NCBI GenBank assembly: GCA_949987705.1
Contig: OX465281.1
Location: 192,559,112 to 192,623,111 of the forward strand
Reading direction: 5' to 3'
Length of the DNA: 64,000 nucleotides
Source: Thereva unica
Taxonomy: Eukaryota; Arthropoda; Insecta; Diptera; Therevidae
Every line of letters begins with the position of its first letter. Within the stretch, counting starts at the first letter, position 1. Both the position numbers and the translations under genes were made by a program. Of the stretch, positions 24,093-36,084 are shown one piece after another. The notes below the pieces were generated by a model. That model saw nothing but the letters and a program-made list of their open reading frames with translations, made no database searches and was not told the origin of the DNA.

Positions 24093-24222
24093 TACGATCC
24101 CCTTTTCCTTGCTTTCGTAGATTATGAGAAAGCGTTCGACTCGATTAATAGGAGCTTTTTATGGCAGGGACTACGGCAACGTGGACTGCCTTATAAAATA
24201 ACAGAATTAATAAAAGCTCTTT
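24093..24222 (+). pseudogene. RTE-like reverse transcriptase palm fragment
   Basis: One frame reads FVDYEKAFDSINRSFLWQGL then RGLPYKITELIKAL, the RT palm block with the first catalytic aspartate (D in VDYEKAFD). The pattern (YEKAFDS, LW..L...G.P.K...I) is typical of RTE-clade LINEs. It stops abruptly on both sides, so only about 40 codons of an element survive. Confidence 0.7.
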
Positions 24223-25069
24223 TTTTCGTGTGTGAGGTATTGGATCCAAAGGTACTTCTGCTATTCATTTGCCCTATTGTACTATAACCTCTATACCTCA
24301 TATTTGTAGACCAGACCGCTTGAACAAGTTCAGCAGTCTGCCTAGTGGCTAATTCAGTTCGTCTTTTAGGTAAAGGTGTATTCTTTTATATGATATTAAG
24401 AACAGGAAATTGAGTGACTCCTTGATGTTACAAAACGACCCTGAAAATTGGAGTCAAAATACTGAACCCATTGGCGAAAAATGCATCTGTTATCTAAAAT
24501 TTGAAATGCCCGCCATTTTATGCCATTAAGGATAAAAAGAAATTTTGTTTTTTCAAAATCTAGACACCGACGTCAGTTTTTGAATGCAATTAAAAAAAAA
24601 TTATTGTCAAGTTGGTTACTTTTTTTCTTCATTTCTTCAAAAACAATTTATTGGAAATTTCATTACAAAGACACTGGTTTATAGTTTGCCCCGATCCGAT
24701 TTATAAAACCGGAGTTATTCACATTTTAAGCTCGAAAAACACACTAAAAAAACTTGAATTGTTTATAACAAAAGTAGCACAAGGTTCACGAGGTTCAAAC
24801 AGGATAAAATTATAATCTTGCTGTTACCAGACAATACCTATCTCTTCATTTGTTGGCTCTTTTTACTGCACTAGTAGTCGGTACAATATTCGGTACCGCT
24901 AGTCGGATCTGTTACCCCGGGTCTACACGAGATATATTTTCTGGTATGATATCTCTTTTGACATATGACAGAAAAATTTTTGTGGCCAATTTTGTTATGA
25001 CATTTCAGTTGAAAATAATTATTAACAAAGCAGCATTGTGTTTTAAGTGCGAAAATCATCGGGAAAAAA
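24223..25069. other. AT-rich region upstream of the Harbinger transposase
   Basis: No gene. A palindromic block around CGGTACAATATTCGGTACCG lies at about 24878-24897, roughly 190 bases before the transposase ATG. It could be a subterminal transposase binding site, but no matching inverted end was found downstream. Confidence 0.3.
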
Positions 25070-26478
25070 ATGTCAAAAGTGAACAAAATCGTTAATTTTT
25101 TGAAAGTTCTTGAGGGAATTGAACATTTAGAAAATCAAGAACATAAAGAATATAAAAAAAAGCGTGAGTTTTGGGTTAATCCTTTTCTGTGTCTTCGTGA
25201 AAAACATAATTTAGAAACTCACCTTCTTAAGGATATACAGTGGAAGGAAATAGAATTTAAAAATTATTCTCGACTAAATATCGACGATATTAACCATTTA
25301 CTGGAACAGGTATATTTGGCATTTTTTCTCTTATTCAATTGAAGCAATATTAATATTTTTGTAAATATACCAGGTTAAAAACAAAATTCAGAAGAAAGAT
25401 ACACCTATGAGGTATACCATCTCGGCGCGAATACGTCTTGCTCTAACTCTCCGATACCTAGCTTCTGGTGATTCTTTACGATCACTAGAATATATTTCTA
25501 GGGTATCAAGAAAGACAATGAGCTCCTTCCTACCAGAAGTTTTTAGTGCTAATTATACCTCATTACAACCACAATATTTAAAGGTAAATTAATAATTTCA
25601 ATTTTTTGTAAATATAAATTATAATAAAGAATAAACTATTTTTTCAGTTTCCCAGTTCTACACAGGAATGGGATAAAACTGCGGATGATTTTAATATTAT
25701 ATGGAACTTCCCGCACACTCTTGGTGCAATCGATGGGAAGCATATACGCATCATAGTACCTCCGAAGTCGGGAACTACCTTTTACAATTACAAGAAGTTT
25801 TTTAGTGTTGTCCTTCTTGCAGCTGTAGATGCACATGGGAAATTCCTTTATATTGATGTTGGTGCTAATGGAAAGGGATCTGACGGTGGAATTTTAAAGT
25901 GTAGTTCCTTCTATAATATGCTACAACAAAATAATTTGAATATACGAAAAGAGAAAACGCTACCTGGACGTTCACTTGAGGTACGAAAAATGGGACAATT
26001 AAATTCACATTTATGATAACAACTTTCTATCTTTTAGATACCATACTACTTTGTAGGCGATTCCGCATTTTGATTAAGTCCTCACATTATGAAGCCATAT
26101 GATAGAAATTCAAATCTGTCAGTGCTTCAAAAAATCTTCAACTACAGAATTTTCAGAGCTAGAATGGTTGTGGAAATGGCTTTCGGGAAGCTTTCTTCCC
26201 GATTTCGTATATTCCACAGACCTATTGATTTATCTTTAGAAACGACAGATTTATCGATAATGGCAGCGTGTGCGTTGCATAATTATCTGAAAAAAGAAAT
26301 AACAAGAAACATGAATTCGCCAGATTGTGCTGCCGAAGCAATGCCCGAAACATTTTCAAATGTTTACACACAGCAACAAGGAGGCAGTGGATATAAATAT
26401 GCCGCAAGAATTAGAAAAGAAATTCAGGAATACTGTACCTTAGAAGGAGCTATCGATCAACAGTGGCGAAAAATTTAA
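25070..26478 (+). pseudogene. PIF/Harbinger transposase, four exons, one in-frame stop
   Basis: A DDE transposase that would cut and join Harbinger ends in the nucleus. Exons are inferred from GT..AG borders with phase 0 throughout: 25070-25309, 25374-25583, 25648-25980 and 26038-26478, about 407 codons. Exon 2 has the helix-turn-helix-like region ISARIRLALTLRYLASGDS. Exon 3 has the first aspartate in LGAIDGKHIRI and the second in GKGSDGGILKCS. Exon 4 has YYFVGDSAF...LSPHIMKPY and the glutamate in RARMVVEMAFGKLSSRF. A TGA at 26071-26073 falls in the conserved GDxAFxLSP motif and truncates the protein before the catalytic glutamate. Otherwise the frame is intact. The single defect could be real or a sequencing error. 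Terminal repeats were not located. Confidence 0.9.
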
Positions 26479-26489
26479 AAAAATTTAAA

Positions 26490-26790
26490 TTAATTTAATA
26501 TTTAACATAACAATAAATTCATTTATTTAATATCATACATCATCATAACAAAAAATAAATTCATAGTTTCACATAATTTTAATATTATTTTGTACTCCTT
26601 TGTAACATATATTTAACATAAAATTTAATTCATTTATTTAATATTATACATCATAACAAAACAAAAATAAATTCATACACATTCACATAATTCCAATATT
26701 ATTTTGTACTTCTTTGTAATATATATCTAACATAAATTTTAATTCATTCATTCAATATTATACATTAACACTATAGCAAAATAAAATAAT
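26490..26790 (+). repeat. Three-unit AT-rich tandem repeat (about 113 bp)
   Basis: Blocks starting ATTCATTTATTTAATAT..TACATCA recur near 26516, 26628 and 26742. Each is followed by AATAAATTCAT, CACATAATT and ATATTATTTTGTACT. It lies directly after the Harbinger stop and may be part of that element's 3' region. Confidence 0.8.
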
Positions 26791-26819
26791 TCATGCACTT
26801 TGAAAACAGTTCTTTTTTT

Positions 26820-27010
26820 AATTATAAAACTCATCTCCAACATCTGCTTCTACCATTGTCATTTCTAATATATTCGACTTCGAACTAGATAGTGATAATG
26901 TCCTCACTGTTGAATCGGAGGATGTTGAACACATTGGTGTAGAAAATCGAGATTTTTTTCTTCACTCGCCTCTCGACCCCTTTAAAAACTGACTCTCTAA
27001 ACCTCTAGCA
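26820..27010 (-). other. Possible end of a second Harbinger ORF (weak)
   Basis: On the minus strand a frame ends near 26825 with SSDSTVRTLSLSSSK and MVEADVGDEFYN. Autonomous Harbingers usually carry a second, Myb/MADF-type gene, often convergent with the transposase, and position and orientation would fit. No DNA-binding motif is seen and the frame is broken after about 60 codons, so this is only a suggestion. Confidence 0.2.
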
Positions 27011-27384
27011 ACTGACTGACTGCAAAAAAATTTCCTTTTCCCATTTTTGTTTTCTTTTCTACGCCTCCTTTTTTGTTCCGAACAACTTCTAGATTACATT
27101 CCCGACAGTGATTTTGAGTCAAGTAGTTATTGAGGGATTCCGTGCAAAAACTGACCGTTACACACTGAGCCGAAGTTTTTATCTTTAAACAAAAAAAGGC
27201 TCGTCCAAATGTTATGAAATGTTTCAGGGCATATTTTTGTTAATATTCTCCTCTCGGCACCTCAAAGAAGTTTATATAGTTTTTGGATCGCACGGTATCG
27301 TGCAGGTACAAAATTCACGAACGTCGTTTAAACAAAAAAACGGTTCGACCGAATTTTATGAAAATCTGTTCAGATCAAATTTTG

Positions 27385-27525
27385 GTTAACATTCTTCGTA
27401 CACACACATACTTCCCCTCAATTTTTTGCTTAAAATGCTCTTGGGACCTTGAAAAATACGTTGAAAATTTCGATTTCGGTTTTCGGACCGATTACAATAA
27501 CTTCCCTATAAACAGGGAAGTTTAA
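27385..27525 (-). repeat. Interspersed repeat ending in an AACTTCCC hairpin (copy 1)
   Basis: In the minus orientation the repeat begins with AACTTCCC, a short loop, GGGAAGTT (27505-27524) and continues ATTGTAATCGGTCCGAAAA, ATCGAAATTTTC, GGTCCCAAGAGCATTTTAAG and TGTGTGTG. The same order is seen on the plus strand at 53248-53400, so it is a dispersed family with a hairpin at one end. The flanking 27090-27384 segment is unrecognised. Confidence 0.7.
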
Positions 27526-27654
27526 AAAGAATAAGCAAACCGCTAAAGAAGTTTCCTTCTAGCCCGTGTGAATTGCACACATGATTTTTTTAAATGGCTT
27601 AAATCGAATGTGTGAGTAAAATTGTTGTGTTCCGCATCTGCAAAGAACAGAAGG

Positions 27655-27775
27655 CACCTACTCCATCCACTTCCATCGTTCTAACTAATCTTAGCTAGAC
27701 ATTTCACCATGACCTGAACGACAAGGCGGACTAGTAGCGCAAGTATGATTCTTTAGTTTATCACATAAAACGACT
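27655..27775 (+). mobile_element. LINE-A 3' tail fragment
   Basis: CTAGACATTTCACCATGACC, GAACGACAAGGCGGACTAGT and a CACATAAAA end match the other LINE-A tails. No coding part is attached. Confidence 0.65.
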
Positions 27776-27789
27776 TTCTTGATACTTTT

Positions 27790-29530
27790 TCTTGCACAGA
27801 GCTTCTCTACCATTGTTTGAGGGCATTTGGTGTTTATACAAAAGAAAATTTTCTAAATACAGAAACTGTCTGGAAGCTTCAACCTTCATCCTTCTGAAAT
27901 TTCCTTAAGAGTGCTCCCTCCATCCCCCTGTGTATTTTCCCATTTGCTTTAAGAAATCGTTACATATCAAAAGAAACTCTAATAAAACTGAAATTAGTGC
28001 TGTCAGAGCTCGGCACACCTTCTCACCTAAGTCGCAATTCTAATTCTGCTATATCACAGCATTTCACCCTTTTTCGTAAAGCGTTTTTAGCGCGAAGGGA
28101 GTGACACCACCTCCGGAGTGTTTTACATAATTACACGTGTCATAAAACACAAATGAGCGAAAGACAAGCACATTAGGCGAGCTCTAGGACGTGCACCAGA
28201 ATTATTTACCGCTATAATAAGGATAGTCATGTCGGAGTTTAATAACATCTGGAAAGCACATTAAACCCAATTTTTCCCATTTAACCTGGAAATGTCGCAC
28301 TTTTCAAGGAGCCATTTAGGGTTGGATAATGTCTACATGGGGACAGATACTTTAGTGTATGCGAGCAACAAAAACCTCCATTATAAAAGTTGTCTCTGGC
28401 TGTTGCCAGTGATTCAGTCCCTACTGGGACATTAAGGATTCCGTTGCGAGACGATTGCAGCCTAGGTAATCCTTGTTGAACACAGGCTGACAAGCCGACC
28501 CCGGGTCCTCAGACGCCTTTGTTTCGGTCCAAGCCCTTAAGGCATGGGGGTGGCTATGCTTCCCCTTAACATTGGTGTTAATAGATTCAAGCGTATTAAT
28601 TATTTAACTCGGTCAATTCATGTCCACCCTTAATCTTATAGGACTGTACAAATCTTGTGTCTACAGAATGACCAGACTTTCTTATCCTTATCCGGGGGCC
28701 TGTTAAGATCTTTGCGTGCTTTTGTCAAAGGGGGAAAGTCCTGGTATCAATTTCTTCGCATGGACGTGCTTCATTAAAGTTCGATAGAGTTTTCGTTTTA
28801 TGTGCGTTAAATCGCTTCTTTTCTTTATTTCATGCACCATTGGCTGGGTCTGATTTGCTGGATTTTTGCTGATTTTGCAGGACGTTGAAACGTGCTTATT
28901 GATTTCTAACAAATTTTTTTTTGAACATAACAAAAACGTCTTGATGGTGAAATGAATTTCTTTTTTGTATATATTGAAACGAAATAAAGATAAACAATGT
29001 GACGTAAAATGTATTGGGCATTTGATTTATAAAATATGTAACACTAGAACTAACGACATTTAATATATACCAAGTTTACCACACAGATTTTTGAATGTGG
29101 TTGCCGTTGCAACTTTTGGCTTGTTTTATTTAAATAAAACTACATGGTTTAACAATCTCTTTGTCTATAATAATAATAATTGTCTTTTGCTAAGCTCACA
29201 TGGGTATTTACATGATATTAAAACAAAATCAAGTATTTGTAAAATTTTTGTCTTTCTGTTCGTCCAGGCTAGTCTCGGAAACGGCTAATTCGAATGCAAT
29301 GGCACTGTCACGGGAGATTCAGTATTTTCTTGGGCACTTTTTCGGCTGCCTTTTTTACTCTGTTCAGTATCTTCTTCAATAATAAATCCGCACTTTTATT
29401 TGTAACACAAATTAGTATATTTTAATTCAATTTCTCACATATAATTCAAATTAATTCATATCATAAATTTTATTTTATGCAAATCTAAATTCATCATTTA
29501 CATCACAAATTTTATTTTTCACATCTAAAT
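27790..29530. other. Unrecognised stretch
   Basis: No frame above 76 codons with recognisable features, no RNA gene and no repeat array. 28260-28560 is GC-richer than its surroundings but without a motif. Confidence 0.35.
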
Positions 29531-29566
29531 TAGGTAATTAACCAACCAAATTCAAATGGGAAATGG

Positions 29567-30280
29567 TTGGATTTAATCTTCACTAACCTCTATGAGGATT
29601 TGAACGTGCTTCCCGCTTCTGAAGAGGAGAATCTATTTAATAACACTACACATCATTCCGCGTGGGTCGTCGAGCTCAGTTCTACAATAACTGATTATCT
29701 CGCCTCCTATTACAACTCGGTAGTCTTCGATTTTAAGAATGCTGATAATGGTAGTATTAGCACTGAATTATCCCTTATTAACTGGGAGGATCTACTTGAT
29801 GGTGATGATATTGACGAGCTAGTTACTAGATTCTACGATGTTATCTTCAACACCATTGGCAGATTCGTACCCAAAATAAAAAAAAGGGATAAATTGACGG
29901 AGCCATGGCTTGACAAAAACACTCGGTCCCTTCGTAATAGGAGAAATAAATTGTACCGCGTAGTGAAAAATAACAACAATGTTAGTGCTGAGCAGAAATC
30001 TGAATACGCCAGGTTAGCTTCAGAATTTAATCATAGGTCACGGGAGGCCTATACTACCTATGCAAAGACTGTCGGTGAAAATATCATACGTAATCCTAAA
30101 AAATTCTTTGATTTCGTTAATCTAAAGCGAAAAACATCAGGCTACCCGACAACAATGACAAACGGTATCACACACTCCTCTCTCCCCCAAGAAATTTCAA
30201 ACATGTTCGCGGACAGGTTCAGTGAAATCTTCTGCCCCATTTCTTCGACTGCACACACTGTCCCAAGAGAGCATTCCTAA
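29567..30280 (+). pseudogene. LINE-B endonuclease end and linker
   Basis: It begins with LDLIFTNLYEDLNV, the last strand of the EEP endonuclease before its SD/H motif (here HHSAWVVEL). The linker contains TEPWLDKNTRSLRNRRNKLYR and NPKKFFDFVNLKRKTSGYP, typical of Jockey-type LINEs between endonuclease and RT. It ends at a TAA (30278-30280) after PREHS. The RT continues about 45 bases on, so the stop is a single lesion. Confidence 0.8.
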
Positions 30281-30325
30281 ACTGCGGTTCGTATAGACAA
30301 TATATCTCTATCGCCCGAAGATATA

Positions 30326-31831
30326 ATGACAGGTGTTATAGATCTGGAGGTCAATAAAGGTCACGGTCCGGACTGTCTACCTGCAAGTTTTTTGCAGAAC
30401 CACGCCCAACTCATTCTACTCCCTCTTCACCTCATTTTTAACAAGTCCCTTTCTGACGGTAAGTTTCCTTCGGTATGGAAGAAATCCTTCCTCACACCAA
30501 TCTTTAAGTCAGGTGATAAACATGCGGTGGACAACTATAGGGGCATTGCTATCCTATCTGTTATCCCTAAACTATTTGAAAAACTTATCTATGACAAGAT
30601 TGCCCCTCTAATTGTTCCGAACCTAAACGATCAGCAACATGGTTTCACAAAAGGTCGTTCCACCACATCCAATCTTATGATAATGATATCCGAACTACTG
30701 TGCGGTATGGAACAAGGCCACCAGTTTGACGCTGTCTACACTGACTTCAGCAAGGCATTTGATCGAGTAGACCACAACATACTTACTATTTATGAAATTA
30801 TTAAGATTTGGGATATCCGGCCCCCTTCTGGATTGGATAACATCCTATCTTAACGGGAGAACTCAGCTGGTAAGATTTCAGGGCTTCCTCTCAAAAGAAA
30901 TCAATGTAACCTCAGGTGTACCACAAGGCAGCCACCTAGGGCCACTTTTATTTAACATATTCATTTCCGATCTATCTGAAATATTAAATGGCATTCCGCA
31001 CCTCTTTTACGCCGATGATTTGAAAATTTATAGTGCTATAAGGTCTCAAACTGATGTATCCTTTTTACAGTCGAAACTTAATGCACTACAAGACTGGTGC
31101 ACCACTAACAATCTTCTTCTTAACACCAGAAAGTGCCACGTAATTACCTTCTCCAGGAAAAGAAACAAACAGCTGCAAAATTATTATCTCAATGACAATG
31201 TCTTGGATCGTGTCGATCACATTGTTGATTTAGGCATTGTCCTCGACATCAAGTTAAACTTTAACTTACACTTTGATAATATTATTGCTAGATCCAACAA
31301 GCTGTTGGGCTTTATCAAGAGAAGAGCTAAAGAATTCGACAATGTTTGGGTTACTAAAGCCTTGTTTTGCTTATTCTTGAGTATGCGTGCCAGATCTGGG
31401 ATCCTATATTTCAAATTAGTATTAATCGAATAGAATCTGTCCAAAAGAAGTTCCTTCTTTTCGCGCTTAGGAACCTCTATAATCCTTCGGATTTTCACAA
31501 CCTTCCTCACTATAAGGACAGGCTCAAAATCCTTGATCTCTTGCCTCTATCCCTTAGACGGAAATTGCTTATATCTTGTTTTACCCTGGATGTCCTGAAT
31601 AATAACCTCAAGGTGCAGTTCCTGTCGGACACAATCAAATTTAACGATACTCGTCAAACAAGACATTCCAAACTGCTTAAAGAGTACCCGCATCGCACTG
31701 AATATGCTAGAAACGAGCCCGTTAACACGTGCTGCATTACCTTCAATTCCTACGCGTCCTGTTTCTCTCCCATAATAAACAAAAGTTCCTATAAAAGAAA
31801 ACTCATTTCCCTGTTGTCCTCTTCTAACTAA
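30326..31831 (+). pseudogene. LINE-B reverse transcriptase (two frameshifts)
   Basis: 30326-30853 carries GHGPDCLPASFLQN, WKKSFLTPIFKSGDKHAVDNYRG, QQHGFTKGRSTTSNL and the first catalytic aspartate in TDFSKAFDRVDHN. A +1/-1 slip near 30800 leads to 30792-31433 with VTSGVPQGSHLGPLLFNIF and the catalytic FYADDLKIYS (about 31010-31040). A second slip near 31365 leads to 31367-31831, the C-terminus with LEYACQIWDP, LPHYKDRLKILDLLPLSLRR and a final SYKRKLISLL. All RT motifs are present. Only the shifts disable it. Confidence 0.88.
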
Positions 31832-32803
31832 CATAGACCTAGATCTTAGTTTAATATTTAAATATTAAATACTTGCAATGTTCCTTATTAATATGTATTT
31901 TTTTTATCTGTAACTGTAGAATTAACTAATTATATAAGCCAGTGTTTGTCTATAAGTACAATATTATTTTCTGTTGTATTTAGTTTAAGTATGCCTTGTT
32001 TGGCAAATAAATAAATAAATAAATAAATTCTTTTCTATGTACTTGCATTTATTTGCATCACAGATTTCATTATCCTAAATTTACACTGTGTTATTCTTTC
32101 AAAAAAAACTAACTTTAAATCTCACTTTCTAATTTTAAGTTTCAGTAATATAATTTCAATTTTACACGATTCTACGACAAAACTTGCCAACACGGTCATA
32201 GCTCAACTATTTTTCTGACTGAATTTTCTCATTTTTCCTCATTTTTAAAGTATTACTAACGGCTTTCTTTTCCCCTGCAGAGACGGTAATTTTCCAACCC
32301 ATATGATATAATAGGTTTTCGAGATAATTCTGCAGGGAACTAAGTTTGGCAATGCCTTTGGTTTTGGTGGGGATAAATATCATTACTTTATTCTGAACTG
32401 ACCCGATTATCGAATTTACATATACAAACGTAGTAAGAAATGGCCTCACCTCGTACCTACACCTTGCCGCGGTGGTGGGGCTTGCGAGTCTCGTAGTAGC
32501 GTTAGGCTATGTCGGCGGTGGCTAGCTGGTAACCAGCAAGCCACCGGTAGGGACACCCATGCCGAACAGGCTAATTGCGAAGAGGCCAGACTAAGCTAGG
32601 TACATCCACTTACCCTCACCTTTTCTCTCTCTCCTTTTCCTTCCCTCTTCCTATTTCCCCACTTCTAAGCTAAGGTGTTTACCGAGGCGATGGCTGCATG
32701 GCCAGCCAGTGGTTAAAGAGTGCTGATCGCGAACGGTTCCCTCCGATGCCCGGGCAAGGTCGGAGAGTACAAGTGCCTTATTCTGGTAAGCGGCTCTGGC
32801 AGG

Positions 32804-34331
32804 ATGGACCCCTTTTTCCGCACTACTCGTGGGACTTTTATGGAAAATAAAAACCCCAAAAAACCAATCGCCTCCAGTTCGGGGGCTCCCAAAACTAAAC
32901 CTACTGCCTGCAAGGGCAGTAAGGTGAGTAAAAGGGAAAAAGGAGCTTTAGACTCCAATCCGGAGCTCCCCATTCCCTCCAAGCCAACTGCTTTAACAGA
33001 AGCAGGGCCTTCAACTGCACTCGTGCAGTCTCCTGGTGCCTCTAAGGAGGCTAAAAAAGCTAAAATGCCTGGCTCTAAAGGTGCTCCATCAAGGGCGTAC
33101 TACCAAGAGCTACGCAACGCCCAGAGAATCCTTGCCCGATACTCCCTTGTTGCGGAGGGTGGACTCATCGAGAAGCAGCAAGCTTCGATAAGGTGGGCGA
33201 CGCGGGTCGCCGGCGAGCAAACTTCGCAAACTGGCAACCCAGCACCAAAGCGTCAGAGGTCCCTAGAGGAACCTAATCACCCTGAGGCTAAACGTAACTT
33301 CTATACTTCCTGCTACTACTAAAACCTACAGCCAAGTGTTGGAAGGTCAGATTGTTATCGCCGTCATCGACGAAAACGACCCAGATGGCACCATTCTGCC
33401 TGATAAATGGAGGAAACTTGAGGTCAGGCTCGCGACGATTTTCCTCCCAATACTTCAGGAGCATCCTGGCACTGCTCCTCACTGTCGCGATAGCGGATGG
33501 TTTCAGAGCCGCGTGAAGCTCATCGCTTGTGCCGATCAGAGATCTGTCGATCTCTATAGGATAGCAATATCCAGAATTGGGGAAGCATGGCCAGGCGCCA
33601 AACTCAAGGTTGTTAGGAGGGAGGAAATCCCGAATCGGCCAAGAGCGCGTTCCTGGATCCCAGCAGAACCAGCCGAGCCTCAGGCTATCCTGGATATCAT
33701 TCGATTGAGTAACCCACAGCTACAGACGTCTTCGTGGAGGATTACGAAACTGGAGGACCCTAAAGGCGACGGCCGAGCGGTTACATTAGTAATTAGCGAA
33801 GAGTCGCTGGGACCTTTGGCGAAATCTGAAGGCGTCATAAGCTATGGGTTTTCTTCAATCACCCTGAGGCTTTACAAAAAAGATTCTTTGCCCCAGAGTT
33901 TAACGGTTTCAACTGCTCCACCTGTGGCTCCAGATGGTGAGCCCTCAGGCACTGCGGGTGACACAGGTACGGATGTTTCTGATTCCAACGTGCCTGGCAC
34001 TGCCCTTGACACAGGTACGCAAGTAGCTGAACCCAATGTACCTAGTATTGCGGATAACACAGGAACAGGAGTAGCTGATCCTAAGGTGCCTGAGGATACT
34101 CACCTACCAACCCTGAATTCAGACGACCCTCTCTTCTTATCCTCTGAGGATTCTAACTTCTCAGTTCCTTCGCCGTCAAGGACGGAGGATGAACTGGGTG
34201 ACTTTGCCCAACTTCTTTCGGTGGGAGATGATGATATTACTCTCACACCGGAAGAAGACGAGACTGATATTACGGTGATCGAGACTGATCCCACTACTCC
34301 CAACCACGATGTTGAGAGTAGCGCAGATTAA
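32804..34331 (+). pseudogene. LOA-like LINE ORF1 (one frameshift)
   Basis: The nucleic-acid chaperone-like ORF1 is in two frames, 32804-33322 and 33336-34331. The frames join near 33305 (LPATTKTYSQVLEGQ in the second frame), so a small indel splits one protein of about 500 residues. The first part is basic and Lys/Pro/Ser-rich (KKPIASSSGAPKTKP, SKREKGALD). The second holds a globular domain with DGTILPDKWRKLEVRL, RVKLIACADQRSVDLYR, LVISEESLGPLAK and ITLRLYK, similar to DUF4780-type domains. Three imperfect repeats of about 23 residues (DTGTDVSDSNVPG-like) follow at 33945-34095, then an acidic tail. The last codons overlap the ORF2 start (34309). Confidence 0.75.
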
Positions 34332-36044
34332 TCTCCATCACAGCAAGGCTGCATCCGCCAGCCTATGCTTACGCCTTTCTAAGGCCGATATAGATGTCGT
34401 CCTGGTACAAGAGCCTTGGATCGTCCGGGGCCTTTTATGCGGAATCAGGACTCCTAAATACAGGTTGCTGTATCCCAGAAATGGGGGAGGTAAGCCAAGA
34501 ACCTGTTTAATTGTTAAAAATGACCTTAACGCTTTTATGTTGTCTAAATTTAGCAATGATGATAATGTACTGGCCTGCTTGGACAACAGGAAAGGTGGTA
34601 GGCCTACGTGGATTGGATCTGTCTACCTACCATATGAGGGAAATTTGGACAGCTCCAGTCTCTTTGTTGCCGCAAAAGAAGCGGCTAGTCGTGGAGCCAG
34701 CCTCATCGTTGGATGTGATGCGAATGCTCACAACACCGTTTGGGGCAGCTCTGATACATATACAGGGTGTTCCGTTACTCATGGTACAAAGGAAAATGGC
34801 AAATAGTACATGAAAAATTATCGCAAAAAAAAGTAAAAGTGGGGGGGTATCTCTTTTCGTTTTCGAGATATGGCGTTTCGAAGTTTTTTTGGTAGAGGTT
34901 TACATATTACCCTGTATTTTTGTCACCTTTTTAGATATTTTAATGAATAAGACATCAATCTACGCAGAATACTCCCACCTATCTAAATCTGTAAAAGTCA
35001 AGGGGTCAACCCACCAACATCCAGAGTTATGAGTCATCAAAGACAAAATTTTCTTTTTTTTAACTAAAATTTCCACTTCAACCACCTTTTTCTCCAAAAA
35101 ATACGTAATAAACCAATATTTTGTTTTACAAAATTGGAAAGCTTGGACAATTTCCTATGAATAATGTCTCACGATTATTATGCTACGACCTTTACTTTTG
35201 AAGTTATTAGCAATTTTAATAGTGAAATTGGCTCTATTTCGTCCTTTTTTAGTACTTTTTCACCTGAGTTTTGTCGAAAAGTACCAAATAAGCACCAAAT
35301 AAGGCCAACTTTTGCGTTAAAATTGCTAATAACTCCAAAAGTAAAGGTCATAGCATAATAATCGTGAGACATTATTCATAGGAAATTGTCCAAGCTTTCC
35401 AATTTTGTAAAACAAAATATTGGTTTGTTACGTATTTTTTGGAGAAAAAGGTGGTTGAAGTGGAAATTTTAGTGAAAAAAAAAGAAAATTTTGTCTTTGA
35501 TGACTCATAACTCTGGATGTTGGTGGGTTGACCCCTTGACTTTTACAGATTTAGATAGGTAGGAGTATTCTGCGTAGATTGATGTCTTATTCATTAAAAT
35601 ATCTAAAAAGGTGACAAAAATACAGGGTAATATGTAAACCTCTACCAAAAAAAACTTCAAAACGCCATATCTCGAAAACGAAAAGAGATACCCCCCCCAC
35701 TTTTACTTTTTTTTGCGATAATTTTTCATGTACTATTTGCCATTTTCCTTTGTACCATGAGTAACGGAACACCCTGTATAAGAGGTGAGTTGCTTTTTGA
35801 TTTATTATTTCAACACAATCTCTTGCTATGCAATAGGGGAAATGAACCCACGTTCATCACAAGGGTAAGACAAGAAGTCTTGGATATTACTCTTGTTTCC
35901 CCAGATCTGCTCACCCGTGTGGAAAACTGGAGAGTATCCAGTGAACACTCCTTTTCTGACCACAGAGTCATCCTTTTTAATATCAATATGTGCTCAACTG
36001 TGAAGAAGGCCCCTGGTTACAGGAATGTCCGGAGCACAGACTGA
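34309..36044 (+). pseudogene. LOA-like LINE endonuclease, split by a MITE
   Basis: 34309-34758 encodes the N-terminal EEP endonuclease with RVAQINLHHSKAA, VVLVQEPWI (metal-binding Gln/Glu), GRPTWIGSVYLPYEG and GCDANAHNTVWGSSD. The MITE at 34761-35778 breaks the frame. 35780-36044 resumes with GELLFDLLFQHNLLLCN, FSDHRVILFN (catalytic SDH) and a stop at 36042-36044. The pieces are in order and together account for a whole domain of about 240 residues. The broken frame and the later stop make it inactive. Confidence 0.85.
34761..35778. mobile_element. 1,018-bp foldback MITE (Tc1/mariner-like TA duplication)
   Basis: Two arms of roughly 460-470 bp, close to identical, lie head to head around a centre near 35220-35320. 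The termini read TACAGGGTGTTCCGTTACTC inward from both sides and are flanked by TA (34759-34760 and 35779-35780), compatible with a Tc1/mariner-type TA duplication; a TATA reading is equally possible. There is no transposase. The mirror-image frames at 35164-35358 and 35178-35372 are just the two arms. It sits within the LINE endonuclease, so it is younger than that LINE. Confidence 0.9.
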
Positions 36045-36084
36045 GCCATATATAGACAAGTAGTGGAAAGATCCCTCCCTGAGG

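Larger units (their letters stand above)
29535..32030 (+). mobile_element. LINE-B, 5'-truncated Jockey-superfamily LINE
   Basis: The element starts inside the endonuclease (LDLIFTNL), runs through a nearly complete reverse transcriptase and ends with GGCAAATAAATAAATAAATA, a simple repeat tail typical of such LINEs. There is no RNase H. Three frame changes and one stop break an otherwise well-kept sequence, so it is younger than LINE-A. It is a different family from LINE-A: the C-terminus has LEYACQIWDP and NRIESVQKKFLLFALR in place of RLEYNSHIW and RLWNNLP. Confidence 0.85.

Noticed and set aside
35164..35372. Pair of opposite small genes
   Set aside because: The two frames are mirror images created by the two arms of the foldback MITE.
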